Below are positions 1 to 7,504 of a DNA stretch of 64,000 nucleotides, piece by piece; position 1 is the stretch's first letter; the number at the start of each line of letters is the position of its first letter. The position numbers were made by a program, and so were the translations under genes. This DNA is from Promethearchaeota archaeon. Lineage in GTDB: Archaea; Asgardarchaeota; Lokiarchaeia; Sigyniarchaeales; SOKP01. The notes under the pieces were generated by a model. The model had not been told where the DNA came from, made no database searches, and worked only from the letters and a program-made list of their open reading frames with translations. Location: positions 16,057 to 80,056 of the forward strand of contig JAHLWS010000034.1 in NCBI GenBank assembly GCA_019057795.1, read 5' to 3'.

Positions 1-1
1 A

Positions 2-316
2 GGTTCCGCTTTAGGGAAAACCACGAAATGGGTGCTACTTGATAAATGCGACGCCTTAGGGGTAAAATTAATTACAGGTGTCAAAATTCAAGAAATTGGA
101 GATGATTATGTAAATTATTTAGACGCTGCTGATAAAGAACAAGTAATTAACAATGTTGATTACATATACTACGCTACGGGTGTGGAACCAAATGATTCTC
201 TCTCTAAAGAGATTAAATTATTAAATATAAAGGTAGAAAAAATCGGAGATGCTAGAAAACCACAAACGGTAATGGAGGCTGTAGCTAGAGGTTATAAAAT
301 CGGAAATGCGATTTAA
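2..316 (+). CDS. C-terminal end of NADH:flavin oxidoreductase / 2-enoate reductase family protein (partial)
   Basis: The window opens inside this gene, so only about the last 104 residues are present. The reading frame is open from base 2, and the stop is at 314-316. The stretch contains the pattern TTKWVLLDK, then a beta-rich segment, then YYATGVEPN and IGDARKP near the end. These correspond to the NAD(P)H/FAD-binding C-terminal half of the old-yellow-enzyme plus disulfide-reductase fusions (2,4-dienoyl-CoA reductase and enoate reductase type). IGDARKPxxxxEA is the usual FAD-contacting tail. Members reduce activated C=C bonds using FMN, FAD and a 4Fe-4S cluster. The substrate cannot be inferred without the missing N-terminal barrel. 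Confidence 0.75.
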   Translation, partial: GSALGKTTKWVLLDKCDALGVKLITGVKIQEIGDDYVNYLDAADKEQVINNVDYIYYATGVEPNDSLSKEIKLLNIKVEKIGDARKPQTVMEAVARGYKIGNAI

Positions 317-374
317 TATCTTTTAAAAAACTTTTAATTTTCATTTTTAAATATTTATTAAAAAAAATAAGTTA

Positions 375-1364
375 TTGATTAAAGTGCAAAATACTGGTTC
401 CAGCGAAGCGGACGAGAAAATAGAGCATAAAATATCTAATAATTTAAGAGGAATCAATGAACAATCACGAAATTACATTAGAGACATTGTAGTTTTAATC
501 AATAGAGAAATTGGAATTAATAAAATTTTATCTATTATTTTATTTGGAAGCCAACAAGCAGGTAAAGATAATACTATTGTTTCTGACTGTGACCTCCTCT
601 TTATTTTTAAAAATAGAGTGTCAGACCATCATATTAAAGAAATTGAACGGTACTTTATCGCGTTAGAAATAAAACATAATTTTAAAGAACCAACTTCAAA
701 ACTAACTAGGAATGTATTAGGCGTTATTCAGCAATCAACGGGGATGTTCGTAAGCCACTTTCTTACTAAACGAAAATATTGGGAACAAGCAGTCTTTTAT
801 AAAATTTTCCGAGTAAACAAAGTTTTCTCTGCTATGTTTGCCCCTCGAAATATTGTTTTGAGCAATGTAATTCAGAATAGTACTATTTTGTATGGCGATG
901 ATTTAAGAAATATTATTAAACCAAAAATCAAAATTTCTGTTCTAGAGATGTTTAGAAGTACAATAATGAACCTATTTATTTCCTTTTTTGCTTTATTAAT
1001 CGCACCGAGAAAAGAACTTAATTCAATAAAATACCAATTAGAGGCAATTAAATGGTCTTTAAAAGCTTCGAACTATTACTGTTTTGAAGACTCAGAATTG
1101 TTAAATAAAATTGTCGAACGATTTATTTCGTTTGAAAAGCCTAAAGCCCAATCAAAAGCTAAAAAATTCTATTTTTTGTTTCTTAAATTAAGAAACCAAC
1201 CACTTAACGATCTAAGATTTATGCTACAATGTCCCTTTAGGATTTTAAAGATTCACATTAAAGCAATTCTTTTTAGGAAATTAACAAAAAGAAACATTAC
1301 CAAAACCATATTTGAAGTAAAGGAATACAACATATTGCAACGTGATTTTCCAATACGATATTAA
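375..1364 (+). CDS. Nucleotidyltransferase-fold protein, 329 aa
   Basis: The start appears to be TTG at 375; no ATG precedes the conserved part. Residues 55-80 carry the nucleotidyltransferase-beta signature: FGS at 57-59, then D71 and D73 in SDCDLLF, the two metal-binding acids of the MNT/KNT superfamily. The remainder (about 100-329) is helical and basic and not recognisable. Pol-beta-like small nucleotidyltransferases add AMP or other nucleotides to proteins or small molecules, and many are the toxin half of HEPN-MNT pairs. No obvious HEPN partner lies beside it; the next two genes are unknown. The fold assignment is fairly secure, the substrate unknown. Confidence 0.6.
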   Translation: MIKVQNTGSSEADEKIEHKISNNLRGINEQSRNYIRDIVVLINREIGINKILSIILFGSQQAGKDNTIVSDCDLLFIFKNRVSDHHIKEIERYFIALEIKHNFKEPTSKLTRNVLGVIQQSTGMFVSHFLTKRKYWEQAVFYKIFRVNKVFSAMFAPRNIVLSNVIQNSTILYGDDLRNIIKPKIKISVLEMFRSTIMNLFISFFALLIAPRKELNSIKYQLEAIKWSLKASNYYCFEDSELLNKIVERFISFEKPKAQSKAKKFYFLFLKLRNQPLNDLRFMLQCPFRILKIHIKAILFRKLTKRNITKTIFEVKEYNILQRDFPIRY

Positions 1365-1501
1365 TTAAAAATTAGTAAACTTAAAAATTAAATTGGTTAA
1401 TGAATTAGAATTCTATAGATAGTATATTTTTATATTACCAAAGGTATATTAGTATTTAGTATCAAAAATAAAAATTTATTTACAATAACCACCGTATTAA
1501 A

Positions 1502-2062
1502 ATGGAAAACGACGAAATTGATATTAAGGAATTATTTCTCGATATTTTAACTATAGTGAAATTTGAATTAAAATTTTACCAAGTACGTGAAAACCCAATG
1601 TTCACTCGAATAGTCAAAACGAGAGTGTTCCAACAAAAGCTTCAAAAATTAAAAGATTTTATCAATACTTATTTTGAGATTATGTACAAAGGCGAGGAGG
1701 AAAGTCCAATTAACCAAATCGCTTTACGTACTCAACTGGACAATGTAGCCCGCATCACAAATTATTACAATGACTTATCTAGCTTCTATAAGGATCAAAC
1801 ACAAAACCTCATTACAAAAGAAAAACTTCTAAATTTGATTGATTACAGCCATATCGAGAGTTTGTTCTTAGTGTTTACAAATATTTTGGACTGGGAGCAT
1901 TACAAAAGCAGTCTAATTTTCCCACACGATAAGCGAAAAGAAAAACTTTTAAAAGAATTTCTTGGTAAGCTTGCCAGTTCTGATATTAAAGATGTTGAGG
2001 ACTTAATCGACCTAGAACAAACTATTGATACTTTCGTAAAAAGCATAGAAGTGGAATTGTAA
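1502..2062 (+). CDS. Hypothetical protein, 186 aa, helical
   Basis: The gene starts at ATG 1502, 137 bases after the nucleotidyltransferase-fold gene on the same strand. The protein is predicted to be mostly alpha-helical and charged, with no signal peptide, membrane segment or cysteine motif. I do not recognise a family. Its position just after an MNT-type protein makes a functional link possible, since HEPN-like helical proteins often pair with MNTs. However, the RxxxxxH motif of HEPN is not evident, so no function is assigned. Codon use matches the neighbours. Confidence 0.55.
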   Translation: MENDEIDIKELFLDILTIVKFELKFYQVRENPMFTRIVKTRVFQQKLQKLKDFINTYFEIMYKGEEESPINQIALRTQLDNVARITNYYNDLSSFYKDQTQNLITKEKLLNLIDYSHIESLFLVFTNILDWEHYKSSLIFPHDKRKEKLLKEFLGKLASSDIKDVEDLIDLEQTIDTFVKSIEVEL

Positions 2063-2278
2063 ACTTTTCAAAATTTATTGAAAATATAGTAAAATATGCC
2101 ACATCAATATACTCTTTTATCTTCTTTGACATAACATAAAGGTTAAATTATTTTTCTAATCTTGAGCATTGAAATTCAAAAAACCTCAATTATTTTAGAA
2201 TTTCTTTATTCTCGTGCGACAATTAGTTAAAAATGTTTTTATACTCGAATTTTCATATAACAGTAAATAGAACATTGA

Positions 2279-2309
2279 TTGAATCGATGAGATTCAAGAG
2301 CGCAAGCTC
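2279..2309 (+). promoter_or_regulatory. Two back-to-back perfect hairpins upstream of the 100-aa gene
   Basis: The 291-base gap between 2062 and 2354 holds two adjacent hairpins. The first pairs TTGAATC (2279-2285) with GATTCAA (2291-2297) across a 5-base loop. The second pairs GAGC (2298-2301) with GCTC (2306-2309) around the GNRA tetraloop GCAA. They end 44 bases before ATG 2354, so they would lie in its 5' leader or form a small RNA. No T-tract follows, so a terminator is unlikely. The structure is read directly from sequence; the function is unknown. Confidence 0.35.
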
Positions 2310-2353
2310 AAGCACTACATGAATTCTTATATAGGTATAGGAATATATTAAAA

Positions 2354-2656
2354 ATGGATTGTATAGCTAATATCTTAGATTTTTACAATAACAAATCTAA
2401 GGACGAGGAAATAAACCTATCTCATTTTAGTAAAGTTTGGCTAAGCAATCTCCTTATTAAGATCATGAAGAATTTTAACGAAGGGCGAACAAACGATTTA
2501 GAGCTACAGAATTGTTTAATACTGCTCGTTAATTTATTCTCTAACAACGATAGTCCTGATTTTTATAATAAAAAAGGAAAAAACGTTCGAGAGCTATTGG
2601 ATGACGATAGATGCAATTATATAGATCTATTAAAATCAGAGTTTCTAAATAATTAG
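2354..2656 (+). CDS. Small hypothetical protein, 100 aa
   Basis: An ATG-started ORF of 100 codons with ordinary codon use for this genome. The protein is acidic and helical with two scattered cysteines (residues 3 and about 54) and no transmembrane segment. No family is recognised. It is preceded by the double-hairpin element and converges with the MFS gene that ends at 2679. It could be a small regulator or an orphan product; only the open frame supports it. Confidence 0.45.
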   Translation: MDCIANILDFYNNKSKDEEINLSHFSKVWLSNLLIKIMKNFNEGRTNDLELQNCLILLVNLFSNNDSPDFYNKKGKNVRELLDDDRCNYIDLLKSEFLNN

Positions 2657-2678
2657 AGAGAAGTAAGATTCAATTAAT

Positions 2679-4961
2679 TTAAAAAACTTTTAATTCTTCT
2701 TCCTTAAATTTATCATAATCGTTAAAAATAGCATCTATTTCGCTTAATATTTCCTTAATGACCTTTTTTGTCTTTTTGTCTTGACCAAAAGTGTCTATAA
2801 TCACTTTATATAGGTTAACATTATATTCTAAGGTTAGTTCTAAAATCTTTTTTAAATCTTTCTCATTTATTCCATTTTCTTCTAATTTTTTGAAGACACC
2901 ATCAATATCTTCTTTCAATTTATTTGTTGCGATTAAAATATTGGAACATTTCTTGAACAAATCTTGTTCTTTTTCGTAAACAAAAAGATCTTCTTCGGTC
3001 AATTGCGAATTATCGGTAATCTCCTCAAATCTTTCATTTAAAAGGCTTTTAACTCTCTCGTAAATCTTAATTGCTAATAAAATTTTTTCCTTACTTTTAA
3101 TTAAGTCGTTTTTTCTTAACAATCGAGCTTCAACGATTTTTAAATATGCGTCTTCGTAATAAATTTGCAGTTCCCCGAATGTGCTTTTTTCTCCTTCAGC
3201 TATGTTTAAAATAATTTGTCTTAAATCCTCGTTAAGCATATCTATTTCTTTAGCAGATAGATCATCTAAATTAAGAATTTTAAATATTTGATTAGCCATA
3301 GTTTTAATCGATAACGCCTTAATATTCAATTCATGAGCCCTATTCTCAATGTTAGTAATACTCCTAAATTCTCCTACTTTTTCGCAATAATTAAAAATCT
3401 TAATAGCGTCATCAAGTAATTTATTAAATTTCTTTTGATTAGATAATATGTAATATTTTGAATCTTGTATTTTTTGAATAGCTCTATCCATTTGGATTTC
3501 CAATTCGAATATATAATCTAATAAATTTACTTGCTTCCTTTCAGAAAGAATTTTAGACTTGCTTGCCATATCGGTCGCTACTGATTTACCTGCGAAAAAC
3601 CAAAGTAGAGCTGAAGGTATCCAAAAAAAGATAGAAAAAATCATCATATTAAATACACTTCCAAGAATCGATATTAAAGTGAATGATATTAATAACGTAA
3701 TTCCCTTTCCAACTTGTTCCGAGAGGCTAAAAAATGAGGTAGAAGTACCCTTGTGTTCGGGAAGATTTACATCTACCATAACTGCATTCTTGTTAGAAAC
3801 CCATCCTGTACTTAAAATCGAACCTATAAACCCAAAAATGAAGTAATAAATGTAACTCGGATAAATCTTAAAAATCTCAATAATTGTAGAAATTATATAA
3901 AAGGTAATCTCTTCAGTAGGGATTGGATCTGGATAACTTAAATTAGTAGCAAATTCGCTACTAAGTGTTTGAATAGAAAAAAGAGTTAATAAGACAAATG
4001 GAATGGTCAGTATCATACAAGCTGTCGCTAATCGCGTTCTATTTTTTTTATTTATTCGAAATAAAATATCACCAATATAAGACATTATCACGTTTCCCAG
4101 TAAGTACCCTATACCTAGTAAGCCAGCAAATATCGTTGCTGTTTGAAGCCTAATTTCGTTAGGTAATACGTTGAAATAATGACTTGAAAGCATAGAAGTC
4201 ATAAAATAAACTAAGATCGTTCCAGGAATAATCGCGAAAAAGCCTTGTATTATCAAATATCGATTAGTTTTCTTTTTTAAGATACTTGACAAATCTTTTT
4301 TTGAGATTTTATAGCTATACTCCAAGTTCATCTCAACCATGTCCAATAGCTCGTTCTCGCTAGCACCGCGCTGAGGGATTTTGACAAAAAATAAAACAAA
4401 TACAATTATAGTACTAATTCCAGATAACAAAAAAAAAGGAAACCTCCAACCTAGTATTGGTCCTACAAAAGAAGATAAACCCTGACCCACGCCATTGGAA
4501 ACTGAACTTAGTATTGCAAGCGTACCAAACCATCCAGACCTTTCATCAGGGGGAATCGCATCAGAAATAATTGAATAACCAACTGGCAAGACGCAACCCA
4601 ACCCCATTCCACTCGCCATTCTAGAGAGCAATAACATTGAAAAATTTGTGGAAAAAGCAGTTAGTATCATCCCAAAAGTCCAAGAAAAAGCTCCTGCCAT
4701 TATTACTTTTATTCTATCAATACGATCGGTATAATACCCCCAAATTAAAGCAAACGAAGCGCTAGTTAACAAAAAAAAAGCATCTGGAATTGCTATAAGC
4801 GCTTCAGGGATATTAAACTCAATCCTAATTACCCCATAGCTCGGAATTAGCATGTTAGCACATGCTATTGACACAAATAGTAAGAACATGACTAAAATAA
4901 TAGGGGCTAAGTCCTTTATTTTAATCCTTGTAAGTTTTGGTCGTCCTATAGCAATTACCAC
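2679..4961 (-). CDS. MFS transporter with a ~290-aa soluble C-terminal helical domain
   Basis: Residues 1-460 form a 12-helix major facilitator: loop-2 signature GYYTDRIDRIKV, a long run of hydrophobic helices, and a second-half VMVDVNLPEHKGTSTSFF segment. The start is GTG at 4961. Residues about 467-760 contain no membrane helices and consist of charged amphipathic helices, probably a cytoplasmic coiled-coil or TPR-like tail. This makes the protein nearly twice the normal MFS length of about 400. The N-terminal half suggests drug, sugar or metabolite export/import by a proton-coupled mechanism, but the substrate is not predictable. The tail could dock a soluble partner or sense substrate. 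The fusion is a single continuous frame, not an assembly artefact as far as can be seen. Confidence 0.75.
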   Translation of the reverse strand: MVIAIGRPKLTRIKIKDLAPIILVMFLLFVSIACANMLIPSYGVIRIEFNIPEALIAIPDAFFLLTSASFALIWGYYTDRIDRIKVIMAGAFSWTFGMILTAFSTNFSMLLLSRMASGMGLGCVLPVGYSIISDAIPPDERSGWFGTLAILSSVSNGVGQGLSSFVGPILGWRFPFFLLSGISTIIVFVLFFVKIPQRGASENELLDMVEMNLEYSYKISKKDLSSILKKKTNRYLIIQGFFAIIPGTILVYFMTSMLSSHYFNVLPNEIRLQTATIFAGLLGIGYLLGNVIMSYIGDILFRINKKNRTRLATACMILTIPFVLLTLFSIQTLSSEFATNLSYPDPIPTEEITFYIISTIIEIFKIYPSYIYYFIFGFIGSILSTGWVSNKNAVMVDVNLPEHKGTSTSFFSLSEQVGKGITLLISFTLISILGSVFNMMIFSIFFWIPSALLWFFAGKSVATDMASKSKILSERKQVNLLDYIFELEIQMDRAIQKIQDSKYYILSNQKKFNKLLDDAIKIFNYCEKVGEFRSITNIENRAHELNIKALSIKTMANQIFKILNLDDLSAKEIDMLNEDLRQIILNIAEGEKSTFGELQIYYEDAYLKIVEARLLRKNDLIKSKEKILLAIKIYERVKSLLNERFEEITDNSQLTEEDLFVYEKEQDLFKKCSNILIATNKLKEDIDGVFKKLEENGINEKDLKKILELTLEYNVNLYKVIIDTFGQDKKTKKVIKEILSEIDAIFNDYDKFKEEELKVF

Positions 4962-5072
4962 TTAAACGTAATTAAATATCTTAAATATTAAATAGCATTT
5001 GGGAATTAAAAAAGCTTGCAAACAATGTAAATTATCCAAAATGAGTATTTAAAGTTAAGAATTACTAAAAAT

Positions 5073-5759
5073 TTAACTCTGGATTAAATAATACTTTAAT
5101 GCCGCTTCCACATGGACCTCTACTGTATCGAGTAACTTTATGTTAGTATCTTTTTGTTGGAGAATTAACGGTAGCTCAGTACATCCAAGAATAACGCCAT
5201 CTACTTCGTAATTATTTATAATATTTAAGAGTTTACGCTTGCTCTCTTCTGTAAATTTACCGATCACTAACTCATCAAAAATAATTTGATTTATTGTATC
5301 TTGTTCCGGTTCTGAAGGCGTTATAACTTGTATGTCTGATTTAGCAAAAAAATCTTGGTAAAACGAAGATTGCATCGTAAATTTTATACCCAACAATAAC
5401 AGTTTGCTTAAATTCTCCCGTTGAGCTTTCTCAGCTGTAGCTTTTACAATGCTAAGTATTGGAACTTTCGCCAATTGAATTAAATCTTCATAAACTGCAT
5501 GAGGAGAATTTGCTGCCATAATTATGAAATCAGCACCTCCATTTTGTAACGAATTAATACCACTCATTAAGTACTCTATGTATTTTGGTTTATCATTACC
5601 TAATTCATAATCGATGACTTTTTGAAAATTTAGACTATATATGAGAATTTCGGGGTAGTTGTAATCATTATAGCTATTATAGTAGTTTTGTAGGATTAAA
5701 TCGTAATATTTTATTGTTGACTCATATGACATACCACCCAAAATACCAATTTTTTTCAT
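5073..5759 (-). CDS. Aspartate/glutamate racemase family protein
   Basis: The 228-aa product begins KKIGILGGMSYEST, the canonical N-terminus of the Asp/Glu/hydantoin racemase family, and has the second catalytic motif GCTELPL with Cys193. Family members racemise L- and D-aspartate or glutamate without cofactor using two cysteines. Here the first catalytic position (segment MAANSPH, residue 83) is Ala instead of the usual Cys of CNTAH. In E. coli YgeA the same position is Thr and the enzyme still has stereospecific activity, so this may be a one-base enzyme, an isomerase of another amino acid, or an inactive homologue. It begins with ATG at 5759 and is transcribed in the same direction as the hydrolase upstream. 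Confidence 0.8.
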   Translation of the reverse strand: MKKIGILGGMSYESTIKYYDLILQNYYNSYNDYNYPEILIYSLNFQKVIDYELGNDKPKYIEYLMSGINSLQNGGADFIIMAANSPHAVYEDLIQLAKVPILSIVKATAEKAQRENLSKLLLLGIKFTMQSSFYQDFFAKSDIQVITPSEPEQDTINQIIFDELVIGKFTEESKRKLLNIINNYEVDGVILGCTELPLILQQKDTNIKLLDTVEVHVEAALKYYLIQS

Positions 5760-5809
5760 TTTACTTAAACTCTTAATCTTTATAAATAATTTATAGATGA
5801 GATTGAATT

Positions 5810-6814
5810 TTACTCAAAATTTATTGATTTTAAAAATTCGATTCTTTTTGATTTTATTTTATCCATATCTTCTCCTATCCACATGAAATGGCCTCCATGT
5901 GTCACCAATAGCTCAAAATCCTTGAGATTGGTTTCGAGATATTCCGCATTTAACCATTTAACATCATTATCTTCTTTACTATAGACTAATAAGGATTTTA
6001 CATTAATATTATCAACTGGAATCTTCTCGATTGATGTTAAGAGCTCAATATCATGATTTAGACCAAGTTTTCTTATACTCATTGGAACGGTTGTATCCAT
6101 AAATTTGATTAACCACCTCCTTCTCTCCTTATCATTTGAAACCAGATCGGTAAATTTCTTAATTCCTTCCTTGTCAAGTAAAGTTTCCAGTCGGATTATA
6201 CTCTTGAATATCATCTTGAAAGCTATTCTAGTAGCTATTATAGTAATCCAGCTTAAGAAATCTTGTATTCTGTCACTCATAAACAATTTCATCCAAAATG
6301 AATCTGCTGCCTCACTTGGCGCCTCGTATATTGTACTAACACCAGCTTCCATCATCAGAGCATGAGTTCTCTCAGGGTATTTGTTAGCAAAGTTAAGGGC
6401 AAGAGGGCCCCCGGCTGAGAATCCCATGGCAACCACCTTACCGATTTTTAACTTGTCTAATAATTCCACATATTGATCAACTTGTTCCTCATAAGACAGA
6501 GGAACAAATGGTGTTCTTAGATATCCCGGCCTTGAAACAGCGAGTATTGAATATCCTTCCTGCACCATATCATCAAGGAGGATCGCTTGGTCAATTCCTC
6601 CTGGACCCCCATGCATAAAAAATAACACTGGTCCCTCTCCAGTTAGTTTGTAATGTATTTTCCCCATTGCTGTCTCCATTACTTTTCCATCATCCATTAC
6701 TCTTATTGCGGATTTCTTCCACCTCATAAAACTAATTATTAGAAGAATAAAGAAAACTACAATTACACTGACTACAAATATTATTGTTTGCATAGTTAAA
6801 TCTTGCATTGACAA
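5810..6814 (-). CDS. Membrane-anchored alpha/beta hydrolase
   Basis: The 334-aa protein has a single N-terminal transmembrane helix (about residues 9-30) followed by basic residues, so the catalytic domain is probably cytoplasmic. The alpha/beta-hydrolase core shows the oxyanion HGGPGG (68-73), the nucleophile elbow GFSAGG with Ser133, a downstream acid in YSKEDND, and a terminal His in THGGH (H309). It resembles proline-iminopeptidase/haloperoxidase-like hydrolases. The substrate could be an ester, peptide or lipid. It precedes the racemase gene on the same strand with about 50 bases between, so the two may be cotranscribed. Confidence 0.75.
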   Translation of the reverse strand: MSMQDLTMQTIIFVVSVIVVFFILLIISFMRWKKSAIRVMDDGKVMETAMGKIHYKLTGEGPVLFFMHGGPGGIDQAILLDDMVQEGYSILAVSRPGYLRTPFVPLSYEEQVDQYVELLDKLKIGKVVAMGFSAGGPLALNFANKYPERTHALMMEAGVSTIYEAPSEAADSFWMKLFMSDRIQDFLSWITIIATRIAFKMIFKSIIRLETLLDKEGIKKFTDLVSNDKERRRWLIKFMDTTVPMSIRKLGLNHDIELLTSIEKIPVDNINVKSLLVYSKEDNDVKWLNAEYLETNLKDFELLVTHGGHFMWIGEDMDKIKSKRIEFLKSINFE

Positions 6815-7000
6815 TATAATAATTTTCTTTTTTTTCTTTTCTAAAAGAATAAAAAATCTTGGTAAAGTGTGTTTTGAGATTTCTAATTTTTTGAATATTA
6901 TTTAGTTTTGTAGTTAGGTTTAAACCGCGATGACTCGGACTTGTTGTTACAGTACCAAAAATGTTATAAGAGGGGCTGTGGTAATTTTAATTTATAGATA
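6815..7000. other. Intergenic stretch with no clear gene
   Basis: This AT-rich gap separates the hydrolase start from the tRNA region. I see no ORF with coding character. The ten bases at 6972-6981 repeat the first ten bases of the downstream tRNA-Ala gene in opposite orientation. This may be a chance match or a relic of tRNA duplication. Confidence 0.3.
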
Positions 7001-7153
7001 ATTCGGATTAAAACCATTGATGGACAGAAATTATTTATAAAAATTTATGACGGCGACGAGATTATTGTTGATAGAGATGATCTGGGTGATTTAATCAAAA
7101 CTCTCAAAGGACAATTTAAAAAATGGGAAAAAGATTATGAAAAGAAATATTAA
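7001..7153 (+). CDS. Short orphan ORF, 50 aa, no standard start codon
   Basis: The frame is open from just after a stop at 6995 to TAA 7151-7153. It encodes an acidic/basic beta-alpha peptide (motif FIKIYDGDEI, then KGQFKKWEKDYEKK) that looks like real protein rather than random AT-rich sequence. There is no ATG, GTG or TTG; the first codon after the stop region that could serve is ATT at 7001, as in other genes of this window. Unlike those genes it has no convincing Shine-Dalgarno sequence, so it may be the end of a decayed gene. No family is recognised. Confidence 0.3.
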   Translation: MRIKTIDGQKLFIKIYDGDEIIVDRDDLGDLIKTLKGQFKKWEKDYEKKY

Positions 7154-7262
7154 CCGATTTGTAAATAAAAATTAGATCGTGAAATCCCGATTTCACGAAT
7201 ATTAACTTATAATTTAAATAATGAATATTTTAAACATTTTTAATAATAAATTGAAAAAATAG

Positions 7263-7365
7263 TGGAGCTGGGGGGATTCTCACATGACGGGTAAATCCCG
7301 CTTATTTATTGAACCCCCGGCCTTTCGCATGCCAAGCGAACGATCTTCCGCTAATCCACAGCCCC
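7263..7365 (-). tRNA. tRNA-Ala(GGC) with a 31-nt intron in the T-loop
   Basis: Read on the minus strand from 7365. Acceptor GGGGCTG pairs with CAGCTCC; the D-stem is GATT/GATC with loop AGCGGAA. The anticodon stem TTCGC/GCGAA encloses TTGGCAT, so the anticodon is GGC. The variable loop is AGGCC, the T-stem GGGGG/CCCCC, and the discriminator base A (7263). CCA is not encoded. The T-loop is interrupted. TTCA (7313-7310) pairs with TGAG (7282-7279) as a 4-bp central helix flanked by 3-base bulges ATA (7309-7307) and AAT (7278-7276). Cutting after the second base of each bulge, as the archaeal splicing endonuclease does, removes 7307-7277 (31 nt). This restores a 7-base loop TTCAATT (insertion between positions 59 and 60). 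The intron also has a CGGG/CCCG hairpin. Confidence 0.88.
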
Positions 7366-7504
7366 ATTTAAAGATAAAAAATATTAATTCATCATTATCA
7401 GACATATATAAGATCTTTAAAAGTAGATTTAATAATAATGGATTTTTAAAAAAAATTGTGGTTTTTGAACTATTAAACTTAGAAATAAATAACAGATTTA
7501 TTAT

